NCBI GenBank assembly: GCA_037575805.1
Contig: JAZHPD010000011.1
Location: forward strand, 558,001-622,000
DNA length: 64,000 nucleotides
Reading direction: 5' to 3'
DNA from: Lecanicillium sp. G3
Taxonomy: Eukaryota; Ascomycota; Sordariomycetes; Hypocreales; Cordycipitaceae
Below, in pieces: positions 45,407 to 55,751 of the stretch (position 1 is its first letter; each line of letters starts with the position of its first letter). Below the pieces are notes generated by a model. It did not search any database, was not told the origin of the DNA, and saw only the letters and a list, made by a program, of their open reading frames with translations. The translations under genes and the position numbers were made by a program.

Positions 45407-47224
45407 TCAGTTGAGTAAAACCACGGGAAGAGCTGCAGCAACAGTTACAGCCGTCCAGAGTCCCGGACTTTTCATCAGCAATAGCGGTTCACCACTGCTG
45501 CCGCTGAGCGCCAACTGCACAACCTCGTCACCAGTGTCGCTAGTTCCTGCGAGTATCAGAACGATAGCGCTAAATGCATAGACAAAGTTTGGTAGGCTCA
45601 CAATCTGGGCCATCTTGTATCTCTGAATATATGGCGAAGCCACCAACATCCACCCGAATGTCACGATTCGACAAATCATGAGATTTGTGCACGCCGCTCC
45701 TCCTGCGGACAAGAGACAGGCTACCGGGTCCGCCTCCGGCTCGGCCTTGGTCATCGCCATCACCGCAGTCGACAAGAGCAGTTGTGCGAAAGCAAATGTG
45801 CTGGCGGGACTGAGCATCTTTTCTCCTGCGTCGCCCCGTAGCGGGTTGAGCACAAGCCTCATAGCAGCATTTGCGAGCACGGCCGATGCGCCAGCTTCGT
45901 AGAGCGAAGTGCCGCTGTTTGAAAAGTCAGTGGCCAAGTATAGAAAGGCCCCCAAGTTCAGCATCGCGGCCAGGAGCTGCAGTTTCGGATACCTTTCGGC
46001 GCGAGTGGCACCACAGCATCCAGCAAAGTAGCAGCCTACACGCCCAATTCCCTCCCCGAGGAGAAGACTGACCCCAGCTGCGCCAAAGAGAAGGCGAATA
46101 TTGACATCAAGTCCTATGAGAGGGCTGGCGAAGATGAAGAGCGCGGAAAACAGAACGGCACCTTGCACAGATATGCCTGTGAACCAGGGAACAAGGCGAT
46201 GCGTGTCAGGCGACGGGGAAGAAGCGTCAGTAGGCTGCTTTTCAGTGCGCTTTGCAGCGAGAATAGATAGCGGCTCATTCATGAGTTTGGCACCGCATAG
46301 CCCGGCAATCACAGTACCGAAGCCAGTGGTGATTAAACTGGCGATTTCCCTTTGAGAAAGCGGCGCTGGGTTCGCCCGCTCGTATAGCACAGCCGCCGAA
46401 AGCTTCGTCGCAGCAATGGCAATGCCCAAAAACAGGCTATACATTGAAATTCGCCGCTTGGTACCCCCGGTGATGAGGAGGATATGCGCTGGTAGTGTTG
46501 AAGAAAAGGATATATAGCCCAGTCCAGCGAATAGCTTGTAGACCATGTAGCAGAGGAAACCAATGTAGAAAGCAAAGCCGCCAAGATACGCAAAGCCCAT
46601 CGTGCCAGAAACTTTTGGTTCCATGATCTGGTTTGATATGATGTAAACTGCCGGTAGTACTCGGGCAATGATAATGGAAATCGCATTAGCTGCGGAGAGA
46701 AAGTTGAAGAGCCCCGGGCTGTTGCGATCAAGAGCTGCGCCACGCACAAACGCTCTAGAGCTGGAAAATACTTCTGTAATAAGACCCGTATATAATATGT
46801 ATAATGGTCTCATGGGAAGATTCTTTGTCAAGAATACTGAGAGAGATGAGAGAGCGAGAATGTGGTGGACCAGGTAGACTTGGGTGTCACCCAGAAGAGG
46901 CAACTCCGCGGTCCAGAGAACGGCACGAGTTCCTAGGCATATTCTGGCGTTTGGTGACATTGAAGAGCTAGGATCATCATCTTGAGAGGATATGATTGCG
47001 TAGGCGCAAGCCGGCGTAGAAGCTAGCGTGATGGTTACGCCGAGGATGAAAACGAGTAGCCCTAAGGCCTTTCTTGTACCGAGTTGCTTTTCCAGATCAC
47101 GGTAAAAGCCACTACTAGTACGTTTCATAAGGATATGAAGGATGTAGAGCAAAGCATAATAGCATATCACTCCGGAAAAAAGAATCTGGGCATCTTCTGA
47201 ACGCAATATATTGGAATAAGTCAT
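45407..47224 (-). CDS. Multi-spanning membrane protein: TLC-like N-terminus joined to Lgt-like C-terminus
   Basis: This is an intronless frame of 605 aa with about 14 hydrophobic segments. The first half (1 to about 245) looks like a TLC (TRAM/LAG1/CLN8) domain: the helix YLVHHILALSSL (117-128) carries the paired histidines, and ILYTGLITEVFSSSRAF follows. The second half resembles bacterial prolipoprotein diacylglyceryl transferase (Lgt) and its relatives: EGIGRVGCYFAGCCGA (391-406) matches the GR-x-G-C-F-x-A-G-C-C form of Lgt-like proteins, and RLVLNPLRGDAG (456-467) matches the late FLRGD motif. TLC proteins act in ceramide synthesis or lipid sensing, and Lgt uses phosphatidylglycerol, so lipid handling is likely. 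No frameshift or stop separates the halves. A TATA box lies 72 bases upstream. The fusion call rests on motifs only. Confidence 0.72.
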   Translation of the reverse strand: MTYSNILRSEDAQILFSGVICYYALLYILHILMKRTSSGFYRDLEKQLGTRKALGLLVFILGVTITLASTPACAYAIISSQDDDPSSSMSPNARICLGTRAVLWTAELPLLGDTQVYLVHHILALSSLSVFLTKNLPMRPLYILYTGLITEVFSSSRAFVRGAALDRNSPGLFNFLSAANAISIIIARVLPAVYIISNQIMEPKVSGTMGFAYLGGFAFYIGFLCYMVYKLFAGLGYISFSSTLPAHILLITGGTKRRISMYSLFLGIAIAATKLSAAVLYERANPAPLSQREIASLITTGFGTVIAGLCGAKLMNEPLSILAAKRTEKQPTDASSPSPDTHRLVPWFTGISVQGAVLFSALFIFASPLIGLDVNIRLLFGAAGVSLLLGEGIGRVGCYFAGCCGATRAERYPKLQLLAAMLNLGAFLYLATDFSNSGTSLYEAGASAVLANAAMRLVLNPLRGDAGEKMLSPASTFAFAQLLLSTAVMAMTKAEPEADPVACLLSAGGAACTNLMICRIVTFGWMLVASPYIQRYKMAQIVSLPNFVYAFSAIVLILAGTSDTGDEVVQLALSGSSGEPLLLMKSPGLWTAVTVAAALPVVLLN

Positions 47225-48324
47225 ATTGATCGAGTCGTCTCAGCCAGAGCGTTGTCTATGTCGAGTCACACTCAGCCCAGCCATCCAAGACTTCATTTAT
47301 ATACTCAATTTATTCTCACTCATTAACAAGCAATACTACATCTCTCCCGCTTACCTCGGCTTCAACCCGTGCAGAGAAAGCAACTCGCCCCCTCATCCGT
47401 TCAGCCCGACGCCCTCACTGGGTGGCCGCATCAAGGGTCACCGCTGCGGGACATTCCGCCCCAAGAAATCTATTCAAGCTGTTTAAATTGGACTGCTACA
47501 AGTGGAATAAATTACCGCCTTCTTGTTAAAATTACATAGCCATGCGAAGGGAACCGGCTCCCGTCCTGCCGGACTCTGCGCTGTGGTTGGTTGCCTGACT
47601 TCGTGAGGCGTGCGACGGCGGCCTGGCTGACCGACTGCAAAGTGCATAGCCGTATGTAGCTGAACAATTTAATTAAGAAATTGCGTATGCAGCAGGATAT
47701 TATTAGTATACGCCGATGCTTAATGTTAGCGAGGAAGTTGGCCGCGCTCTTAATGAGGCGACACACTGCGCGATTCCGTGTTTGTGCGACTACGCAGCTT
47801 GTTTGGTGACCGTACGGGCTATCGCTTGTATGAGTGCAAACAGCCAGTGGATTTGCGAGGCGCGTCCGATGCAGCACATTGATCAAGCATATATTCCGGA
47901 CTACTTTCTGACTGGTCTCTTCAAACGGGGAAAGATGCCTGATGTGTGCCTGTTGCGCCCGCAACCGCGCTGGTGGAGTTGGGGGCAGCCACTCATGCAG
48001 GTTAAAAGACGAAGGAATTGTGACTATCGTCACAGAAGGTATTGCAGTGGAGAAATGGCTTGATCTTGTGATAACCTTAGCTGGTTATCCAGAGCAAGCC
48101 TACTTAGCCTAGATGTGACGAGTTTTCTTAATATCAATGCCACACGCTCGCAAGCCGACGTCGACGAAGCAACGTACTCCTGGGCACTATATGTTCATCA
48201 ACTTCAATAATTGGACTAATTTAGACAACTATCTTGGCAGTATACCACTGCGTTACATTGAAAGCAAGACGTAAATGAAAAAATTGAACTCACGACTTTT
48301 GGATTCCGACGCTACCCTGTATGC
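47225..48324. other. Intergenic region, no gene seen
   Basis: About 1.1 kb. The left edge holds the promoter of the TLC/Lgt-like gene (TATA-like box at 47296-47303, minus strand). The remainder shows only short overlapping frames without recognisable features. Confidence 0.6.
47296..47303 (-). promoter_or_regulatory. TATA-like box of the TLC/Lgt-like gene
   Basis: On the minus strand this reads TATATAAA, 72 bases before the ATG at 47224. Confidence 0.5.
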
Positions 48325-49494
48325 CTATGATGATTTACTCTTTATACGTGCCACCACAATGATGGCACGCAGCACACCGGTTTTGTCAACCCAGTTCATC
48401 GCCTTCTTGGCGACATTGTACTTCCCCATTGATATACCATACGGCTTCAGAGACCGCTGCTGCCTTTCAATGTACGAGGCCAGCCCACCAAACACATCCG
48501 CCGTCACGTCGCGCACCTCAACCGTGTCCCTGTCGTAGCCCGCGTCAACCAGATCCTGCACGTACTGCTCCTCCGACTTGAACGCGCCGAACGGGCACCC
48601 CGTCATGAGCCCGAACACCCGTGCCATCGCCCGCGCCGCAAACAGCGCGCGGTCGTTCATGACGAGGTCAAACGCCATGAAGTTGGCCTTGAGCTCCCGC
48701 GCCGCGTACAGCAGCAGCGGCGTCCGCGACGGCGAGAAGTGGTACATGCAGTCGAGCGCCAACAGCCAGCGCTCCTTGAACGCCGCGTCGGCGACGCTGT
48801 CGACGATGGCGCGGACGGGCCGTTCCCAGTTCTCCGGGCGGGCCGCGTCGGCGGCGAAGAGGCGGAAGGTCTCGGGCCAGAGCTTGGCGCCGCCTGGCCC
48901 GCGGTTGGCGAGGGCCACCTCGCGGTCGACGCGGCGGTGCGCGGCCTCGAGCTGCGCCTCGTCGAGCGTCAGGCCGACGTAGCGGAAGCCGCCCCAGGCT
49001 GGGGCGTCGAGCGCGCGGGCCAGCTCGGCCGTCTGGTCGCCGCAGCCGATGCCGACGTCGAGGAAGGAGATGCTGCGGCGCGGGCGAAGCTCCCGCTCGG
49101 CTATGGGGTCGCCGGTGACGAGGCCGGCGGTGCAGAGGACCTCGCGGAGGAGTGCAGCGCAGGCCTGGTCGAGATACTGGATCTTGTCGCCGCGTGGTGT
49201 TTTCCTGGGGCCATGTTGTCAGCGCCGTCGTAGAGGAAGCTGCAATGCAGGGCTAGAGGTTTTGTATTTAGGATGCACGTACCAGAAGCCCATATTCATC
49301 CACATTGGCTGGATTGGGGCGCGAAGATTGAGCTTCCAGTGATCAAGACTGTAGACATTGCGCAGACCGGACACAAAGCGCATTACGAAGCTCAATATGA
49401 TTGTGGCCAGGCAGCCTGCGGCGGCACCGAGGAGGAATTCATCGGAAACAGTATCGCCCACGTATTGACGACGCCATTGGTTCACGGTGTTCAT
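48325..49494 (-). CDS. Membrane-anchored SAM-dependent methyltransferase
   Basis: Exons 49283-49494 and 48325-49204 join in frame (CTGAC branch, CCCCAG acceptor), giving 363 aa; W71 is split by the intron. The ATG at 49494 is used because the upstream part of the frame opens only with TTG. A hydrophobic helix at about 21-41 anchors the protein. The MNMGFW and YLDQACAALLREV segments next to the fold are seen in methyltransferases acting on small molecules or lipids. Motif I is FLDVGIGCGDQT (118-129), with D120 and the glycines G122, G124 and G126 that bind SAM. Further on come WLLALDCMYHFSPSR and AFDLVMNDRALF. The substrate is unknown. The position between a lipid-type membrane protein and a DHA1 transporter suggests a hydrophobic or exported substrate, by inference only. 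Confidence 0.86.
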
Positions 49495-49850
49495 TGTGAG
49501 TGCCGCAGCGTGAGATGAGATGGAAACTGCAGACGAAGCTGTCGTGATGTGGCTGAAGCTGCTTTCAGGGTGTGCCAAGCGGCGGGAGGCCTGGCGCTCA
49601 GTGGGTCACGGCGCTGAAGCGCGGAGAAGCCTCCCTCTATTAGGGGCAAAGCCAATTCAGGACCAGCAATTAGATGGATCAATGTTGGGAGAGATGAGTT
49701 TGCAATCTCTATCATATTTTCGCGTATATATAAAATGGTAAATGTACTTGGTATCTGTCATTTCTATCGTAATGCTGAATTTTTCAAGTTTTCCACCCAG
49801 CTCCTGCATAGCCTGTATGTACGATGAAGCATACACGAAGCTTAACAACA
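49495..49850. other. Intergenic region between the methyltransferase and DHA1 genes
   Basis: This 356-base gap holds the methyltransferase promoter, including an AT-rich TATATATAAAA element at about 49725-49735, and the 3' flank of the transporter gene. Confidence 0.6.
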
Positions 49851-51729
49851 CTAATCTCGGCTTGCATACCGACTTCTCATGCGAATTCGCTTCCCGTAGC
49901 GGAAGAAAATGTAGGGAAACGGCATCATGGCCAGTAGCAGAAAAGCTAGTAACGTGGATGCCCACTGAAATCCGAGCTTGTTGTACATTTGGTTGCCAAA
50001 GAGAGGGAATGCCGTAGCAAATAGGCAGCGGACAAAGGCGTTGGCGGCCATGGCACTCGCAGCATAGGTAGGGTACGCGTCGACCTATCGATGGTTAGCA
50101 ATGTGAGGTTGAAATACAATTTGCGTAACACTCATACTAAGAACGTGAAGATGCCAGTGTAGACAAGAACAATACTATATATCTTGTTAGCGACTGCTAT
50201 GACAATGTCAATGGAAAGACAACTCACCCAGCTCCGAAAACGGCCTCTCCAATCATCGGCGCAATCCACGGAATGTGCGGGTACGACGTCCACGCAAAGA
50301 TGAACACGCCCACCGGCGCCAGCACCGCACCTAGCACCGCTGGCGGCAACCGGAACTCGGGCTCGGCCTTGCCTTTAATGCCCGTCTCGCGCTCTAGATC
50401 GGCCACCAGCTTGTTGCGGATGCGGTGCCAAAGGGGGTCCGTCGCACTGGCAAGAAACATGCCGACGCAGATGGGGATGAAGGCCATGCCAATCTGCCAC
50501 AAGTTGAAGCCGTAGTTGGTCTTGAACACAAGCGCGAAGGCACCAAAGAAAAGGTACAAGATACCGAGCAGCATGGCAGATAGCAGGCACAGGTTCAGAC
50601 ACATGGGCTCAAAGATGAGCAGCTGGAATGGCCGCATGAGCGAGAGCCCGACGGCGCGGATGACTGACTTCTGCGTCTTCTCGGTTGGGGCGACCCAGCG
50701 CTCGTCACCGGTGCGCTTGCGCATGGCGCGTGCCTTGTTTCGAATAAGGATGGGATCTGGCATACAAAGTTAGAGATTGGGAACAAGCAGAGATCCGAAC
50801 TTGCACATACGATAAGTCTCGGGAACGAGAAATATGACGGCCATCAACAGCACGCCCGTCCAGATCAAGAAGACGTAGTACGTCCACCTCCAGCTCACGT
50901 TGTAGTTAATGAAACCGCCGATCAGCGGGCCGGCCGTCGGCCCCATGAACGGTGCCAGGGAAAAGAGCACCATGGGCGCCTGCAGCTCGTGCCGCTGGAA
51001 CAGGTCGCCGACGGTGCCGCCGGAGACGGCGAGGAACGCACTGCCGGAGAAGCCGCCGAAGAAGCGCGCGACGAGTATGGTCTGGATGTTGGTTCCGAAG
51101 GCGCCGGGGAAGAGGAAGAGCACGAAGACGGCCCACGCAACGAGGTAGATTGGGCGGCGGCCGTAGAACTCGCTGAGGGGGCCAAATAGCATGGGGCCGA
51201 AGGCTATGCCGAGGACGAAGAAGGAGAGGCCGAGGACCGAGACGATGCGTGAGTTGCCAAACTCGGCCTCCATCTGCTGGTAGGTAGATGTGTAGGCGGA
51301 ACTAATGTTGGTTCTATACATACACTGTTAGCGGGCTTTGACATAGTAGCAACATAACATGACGTACACAGTAAAGCTTCCAGCACAGAGGATTGAAATG
51401 ATAAGCCACTTCCTTCCCTTGTTGAAGCTCCAGGGACACAAAGGATCATTGGCGCCATCATCCCAGCCGACCTCATACGGGTCCTTGTCCTGCGCATGCG
51501 GCGCGGCACGCCGCTCCTTGCTCGCATCGTCCACGCCATAGCCGTTCTGCGAGCGGATCCTGTCGAGAGACTCCGCCGAGTGCTCCGTCGAGTGCGATAA
51601 GCTGAGGGTGAGCGGTGCGCTGTGGGCGGCTTCGTCCGGCCCGTCTTGGTGGTGTCGCTGATCCGGTGCGGCGCCGGAGGGGGCGTCGTGCGCCGCAGGT
51701 GGCTGCTGCTTTTCCAGATCCGTAGCCAT
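49851..51729 (-). CDS. MFS transporter, DHA1 drug/polyamine antiporter type
   Basis: Five exons (51368-51729, 50811-51313, 50228-50756, 50138-50174, 49851-50084) give 554 aa; the fourth is a 37-base microexon coding IVLVYTGIFTFL. Introns are 53-63 bases except where CTAAC branch sites give slightly longer ones. The N-terminal 95 residues are hydrophilic. DHA1 motifs are clear: FTVTNISSAYTS in helix 1, ISSAY..LGPLSEFYGRRP-type loop 2-3 (here MLFGPLSEFYGRRP), PFMGPTAGPLIGGF in helix 5, VPETYHPILIRNKA before the central loop, and TSYPHIPWIAPMIGE plus VDAYPTYAASAMAAN in the second half. The tail RYGKRIRMRSRYA resembles the other DHA1 protein here. A TATAAAAG box lies 66 bases upstream. It is probably an efflux pump for toxins, drugs or polyamines. 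Confidence 0.92.
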
Positions 51730-53053
51730 TGTCAGCGCCGACTCAAATAAGCAATGATGAGACGCGACAACTGGCTGAAGAAGGAGTCCGGTAGCTTTTA
51801 TAGCGAGTATAATGGACGATATATCCGAGCGGCCATCGGCTGAAGAAAAACTGTTGTCAAATCCACCTTGATGCAGGAGTAATCCGACGCCCGGCCAGAA
51901 AACACCGAAAATATGACAAAAACAGAGAAGCTGTCCGGCGTCGGCCGAATGGAATGCCGTATGGAGACGTCACTGAGCGCGGTGATGTAGTCAACCACCG
52001 GCGATCACGTAGCTCCCAAACCACAAGATTTGCGTGCGGGTACGGAAGATGAAATCACAGGACAGCAATAATGTAAGGAGAAACGGCAATTTAAATTCCT
52101 CGAGCTTACCTTAGCTGCCTTCCCAAACCCAGCGGCAGGGCAGGCAACATTTCGCGGACCGAAATTTTAGTGGCTACATTAATGCCCACCCGGGTTCGGC
52201 ACTACGTCCGAAGCGCGAGATGAACTTTTTTTTTTTTTTTTTTTTTTTGGGCAAGGAAAGGGCGGGCAGGTCCCTGACAAATATCTCCCGGGCCTTAACG
52301 GCCGGGGATAAATCTCGGCTTTGGCTTATTCGCGAGAACAAGAGAAAACACCCGCCTGCCCGTCAGTCTGTCCTAGACATGCATATAGTGGAGAAACAAA
52401 GCAATGGCGTACAAAGATGCGAATACGAAGTTCATCCAAGCAGCTCACTCAAGTCATTGATTACAAAAACAGCGCCTTATTGCATCTTCAACTCGACCCT
52501 GGAAAGGGAAGACTCTAATCCCGTCTGACACGGGCTAAAGCCCAAAGAGTCAACTGGCCGGCCCGTTTAAAAAAAAAATATGGGCGGCCGAGAAGACCGG
52601 AGCCCGCCGATGCTAACAGGCGATGACGACAAGGCTGCAAGGTCACGGAACTCCGAGCAGACTCGCTCCACAGGCTGGAAGCTTGGATGAACTTCGGCCA
52701 ACAGCAGGGCGTGTTAAGGTCAGCTTGGCACATATATAGACATGCATGGTTATAGTTTTGCGGACCCCTTGCTGCCGTAATGGACTCAAAAATGTTCCTA
52801 CGGATTTCTATCTATTGTGGCTGTAATTCACATGATACCTATGTTGTGTCCTATATTGTGCTCCATGTACCATCTTCTATATCCTGTCCTGTATATCCGT
52901 ACTGCATTATACCATTTCATCTTGCATGTGTAAATGTGCAATGCTATATAATATGCCGAAAATCACCTTTGCTCGCTTAAATCACAGGGCCATATATACA
53001 ACCTGGGCCGTCTCCTCACAATCATACAGTCCGCCCGCACTGCATTTCCACAA
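51730..53053. other. Intergenic region, no gene seen
   Basis: About 1.3 kb. It includes the DHA1 promoter (TATA-like box 51795-51802) and a 23-base T tract (52226-52248). Frames are short and random. Confidence 0.6.
51795..51802 (-). promoter_or_regulatory. TATA-like box of the second DHA1 gene
   Basis: On the minus strand this reads TATAAAAG, 66 bases before the ATG at 51729. Confidence 0.55.
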
Positions 53054-55207
53054 TCAGTAATATTCTGGCAGGCCATTCTTGCCAAAGTCAGGAACATCCG
53101 TGTCGCAGTTAAAGTCGCGCGAATACGCCTTTGCCGGCAGCACGCCGGCTTTGAGACCCACTTCGTACGACCACTCCGGCGCGCTCTCCGTCTTCCACGT
53201 CCAGTACCACCATCCCCAGCCCTTCTCGAAGCTGTGCATCTGCGCCTCGGCAAACATCTTCAGGAACTTCTTATAGTCGGAGCTCCATTTGCTGGGGTCC
53301 GCGTTGGCTTGCGCACACGAGCACTGCTTGTTCTTTGTTGGGCATCTCGGCGTTAGCACGGATGTCGCGGGATCGCCCGAGTCTAGGGTGCCCTCCCATC
53401 GGTTGCCCCATCCCACGTTGGTGAGATGCTTTGCGCAGTCTGTGTCGGCTTGCGACCATTCGGCGAAGAGAGTAGGGCCGTATCCGGTACTAGTGTCCAT
53501 GCTTTGCTCGGCTTGCTTCGTCCATCCATCGCACGCATATTGGATCTTCTTCTGATGCGAAAAGTCGATCTGGTTTTCGTTGAAAATAACGTACTGATGA
53601 ACATCCAGCGCCATATTGTCGTATCCAGTCATGAGTCCTTGCCATTTCCCGAGGCCCATGAACCCATCGCCAAATACAACAACACCTTGAACGCCATTCT
53701 TGCGCACTAGCTTGTACGCATTCTCTGTCCAGCTGACCACCTTTGAAGAGTCCAAAAGTACCATGCGAGGCTCGTTGGCCAGTCCATAGTGACTAATGAT
53801 GTTCTTGTAGCGATCCTGGGCAAAGAATTTGGAAAGCCTGTCATGGATGTCGAGCGATCGCTGTGCGTTTTTGTCGCCATCCGTGCCGTTAAGCCATCCG
53901 ATCGCACCCCAACGGCCGCTATGGTTCCATCCATTTTGACTTCCTGGCAGACCGTGCAGGTCGAGATTGATGCGCAATCCGTATTTTCGCGCCCACTCGA
54001 TACCACGCAGCAAGTAACGCCATGATGTGCGAAAGAGGTAGGGGTCGCTGTCATATACTTGGACAGCCCAGTATGAAAACGGTATGCGCACATGGTCCAA
54101 CCCGGCATCTGCGATGGCCTTGAACGTGTCTTCGGTGACAAAGCTTGAATAATGGTTCTCTAGTGTCGATGCAGCCTTATCGCCCAGATAGGTGACAAGA
54201 TTCCATTCGTCGACGATACCCATGCTGAGGGGGTAATCAAACAGAGACGGCGTGATCCATGGCTCTAGCGACAGCCAGCCGCCCAGATTAACACCTCGCG
54301 CGGGCAGGTCAGAGTATGAGCCCCAGGCCTTGTTGAGTGCTGGCACTTTGTCGTTTGCGCGTGTTGAATCGTCCCATTTCGAGTAGAGGCCCATCAGAGG
54401 TAGGTCTCCCACCATTTCCTCAGTAAATGTGACGTTGAAATCAGTAGTCGTTGCCCATGACCAGGGATCGAGGTATGTATTTTTCCACTTGTCGGGTATC
54501 GAGTTTCGGTCCGCGTTGTTTAGCGAGGATGATGATGTCGTATCGTTGCCGCCGCCGTCTCCTGACTTTTTGTTCTTGCTCACGACCACGGCTACCACTG
54601 CAATAATGATGATCAAGAGCACCAGGCCGATGAGGCCCATTAATACTGTCCCTAGTCAGTTTCTCGAATTGCAAAATGCTCACGTCAAACACTCACGCCA
54701 CTTCTTCTTTTTACTCCATTTCTTCTTGGGTTGTGGTAGAAGCTCATCCTTTTCGTAGCTGTCGTCACTCCAGCCACGGTTGTGCCCTCGTGCGCGGCCT
54801 TCTTCCATAACTGCGCCGCTAACCACCCGCTTCTTCCTCTTCCTCCTTTCCCTTTCTTTTTGTCGTTTCCGCTCCTTCTCGTAGGCCAAGCGTTCGGCGT
54901 CGCGGTCCTGGACATCTTCGTAACGGTGTGATACTCGTCGCTTGCCAGAGCTCTTTGGCTTGCGCTTCGCATTCTCCTTGTTTAATCGATCGAGTGCGCC
55001 GGTAGACAGCTGCTGCGAGCTTCGTGTCCCGCGCGATTCTCTCGTCTCCCGGGTATCTCTGCTCTCTCTCGTCTCACGCGTATCGTCCGATCCAGTCCCC
55101 GGTCGTCTTGTGTGTGATTTCCTCCTGCGCTCGTGATGTCGTCGGGATTGGTCTCCGCTCCGCGGTCTTTGTCGTCTCGCCGCTCGGGGCGAGTCCCTCG
55201 ACGGCAT
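53054..55207 (-). CDS. exgD: Membrane-anchored exo-1,3-beta-glucanase, GH5 (exgD type)
   Basis: Exons 54697-55207 and 53054-54645 join in frame, giving 700 aa. The first 170 residues are a very basic cytosolic tail with repeated RETRES/RDTRETRES units (about 44-60) and many Lys/Arg runs. A single helix follows (about 173-192, GLIGLVLLIIIIAVVAVVV), making a type II membrane protein whose enzyme part faces the wall. The GH5 domain includes RGVNLGGWLSLEPWI, DHVRIPFSYWA, the acid/base E462 in LANEP and the nucleophile E566 in LFAEWSQ. It trims beta-1,3-glucan during wall remodelling. The frame of the second exon is open from its own ATG, so a gene caller that misses the intron would lose the cytosolic tail. 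Confidence 0.94.
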
Positions 55208-55751
55208 TGTATCCAGAAACAGCTATTGCTGCGTTGAGTAGGAACTGGAATGCCGGGGAAGAGGGAATAGTGCAGAGCCGCAGGCTATGGGTGGAACATT
55301 GGGATTAGATAGGGAAAGAATGTCTTGATGGCCGCGTAATTCTGCCCAGCCTTCACTAATTCCACGTGCGCCGCCTCGTATGATGGCTACAACCGCTCCG
55401 TGTTTGGCAGGAAGCTTGGCAGGCTGCACTAATTGTTGGCCCAGCAACGGTCTGTTCTCTGATCAAAGCCACACTCACCAGCCTCATTTTTTAGCCACAT
55501 TTATTTTCCCCAGAACAAAGCGGCACAAAAAATATGCCGACCCGCTTTTCCCGGCTCTCCAGCACTCAGGCGCTTGGCCCGTTTCGTCAACCCCGCGAAA
55601 GGCCGCAACAAGCCGAGTCTCAATCCGCCCTCTGGTCGTCTTCGTCGACAAAACCGCCCATTTCGGCCGGCCGTGATATCCTTTCACATCACTCTTCCCG
55701 CTCTCTTTCAAACCTCGTGTGTTGTCGCCCTGCAGTTTGCGGATAGCCATC
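55208..55751. promoter_or_regulatory. Shared interval between divergent exgD and BCKDHB
   Basis: These 544 bases separate two start codons pointing away from each other, so the interval must hold both promoters. No clear TATA box is seen. Confidence 0.5.
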
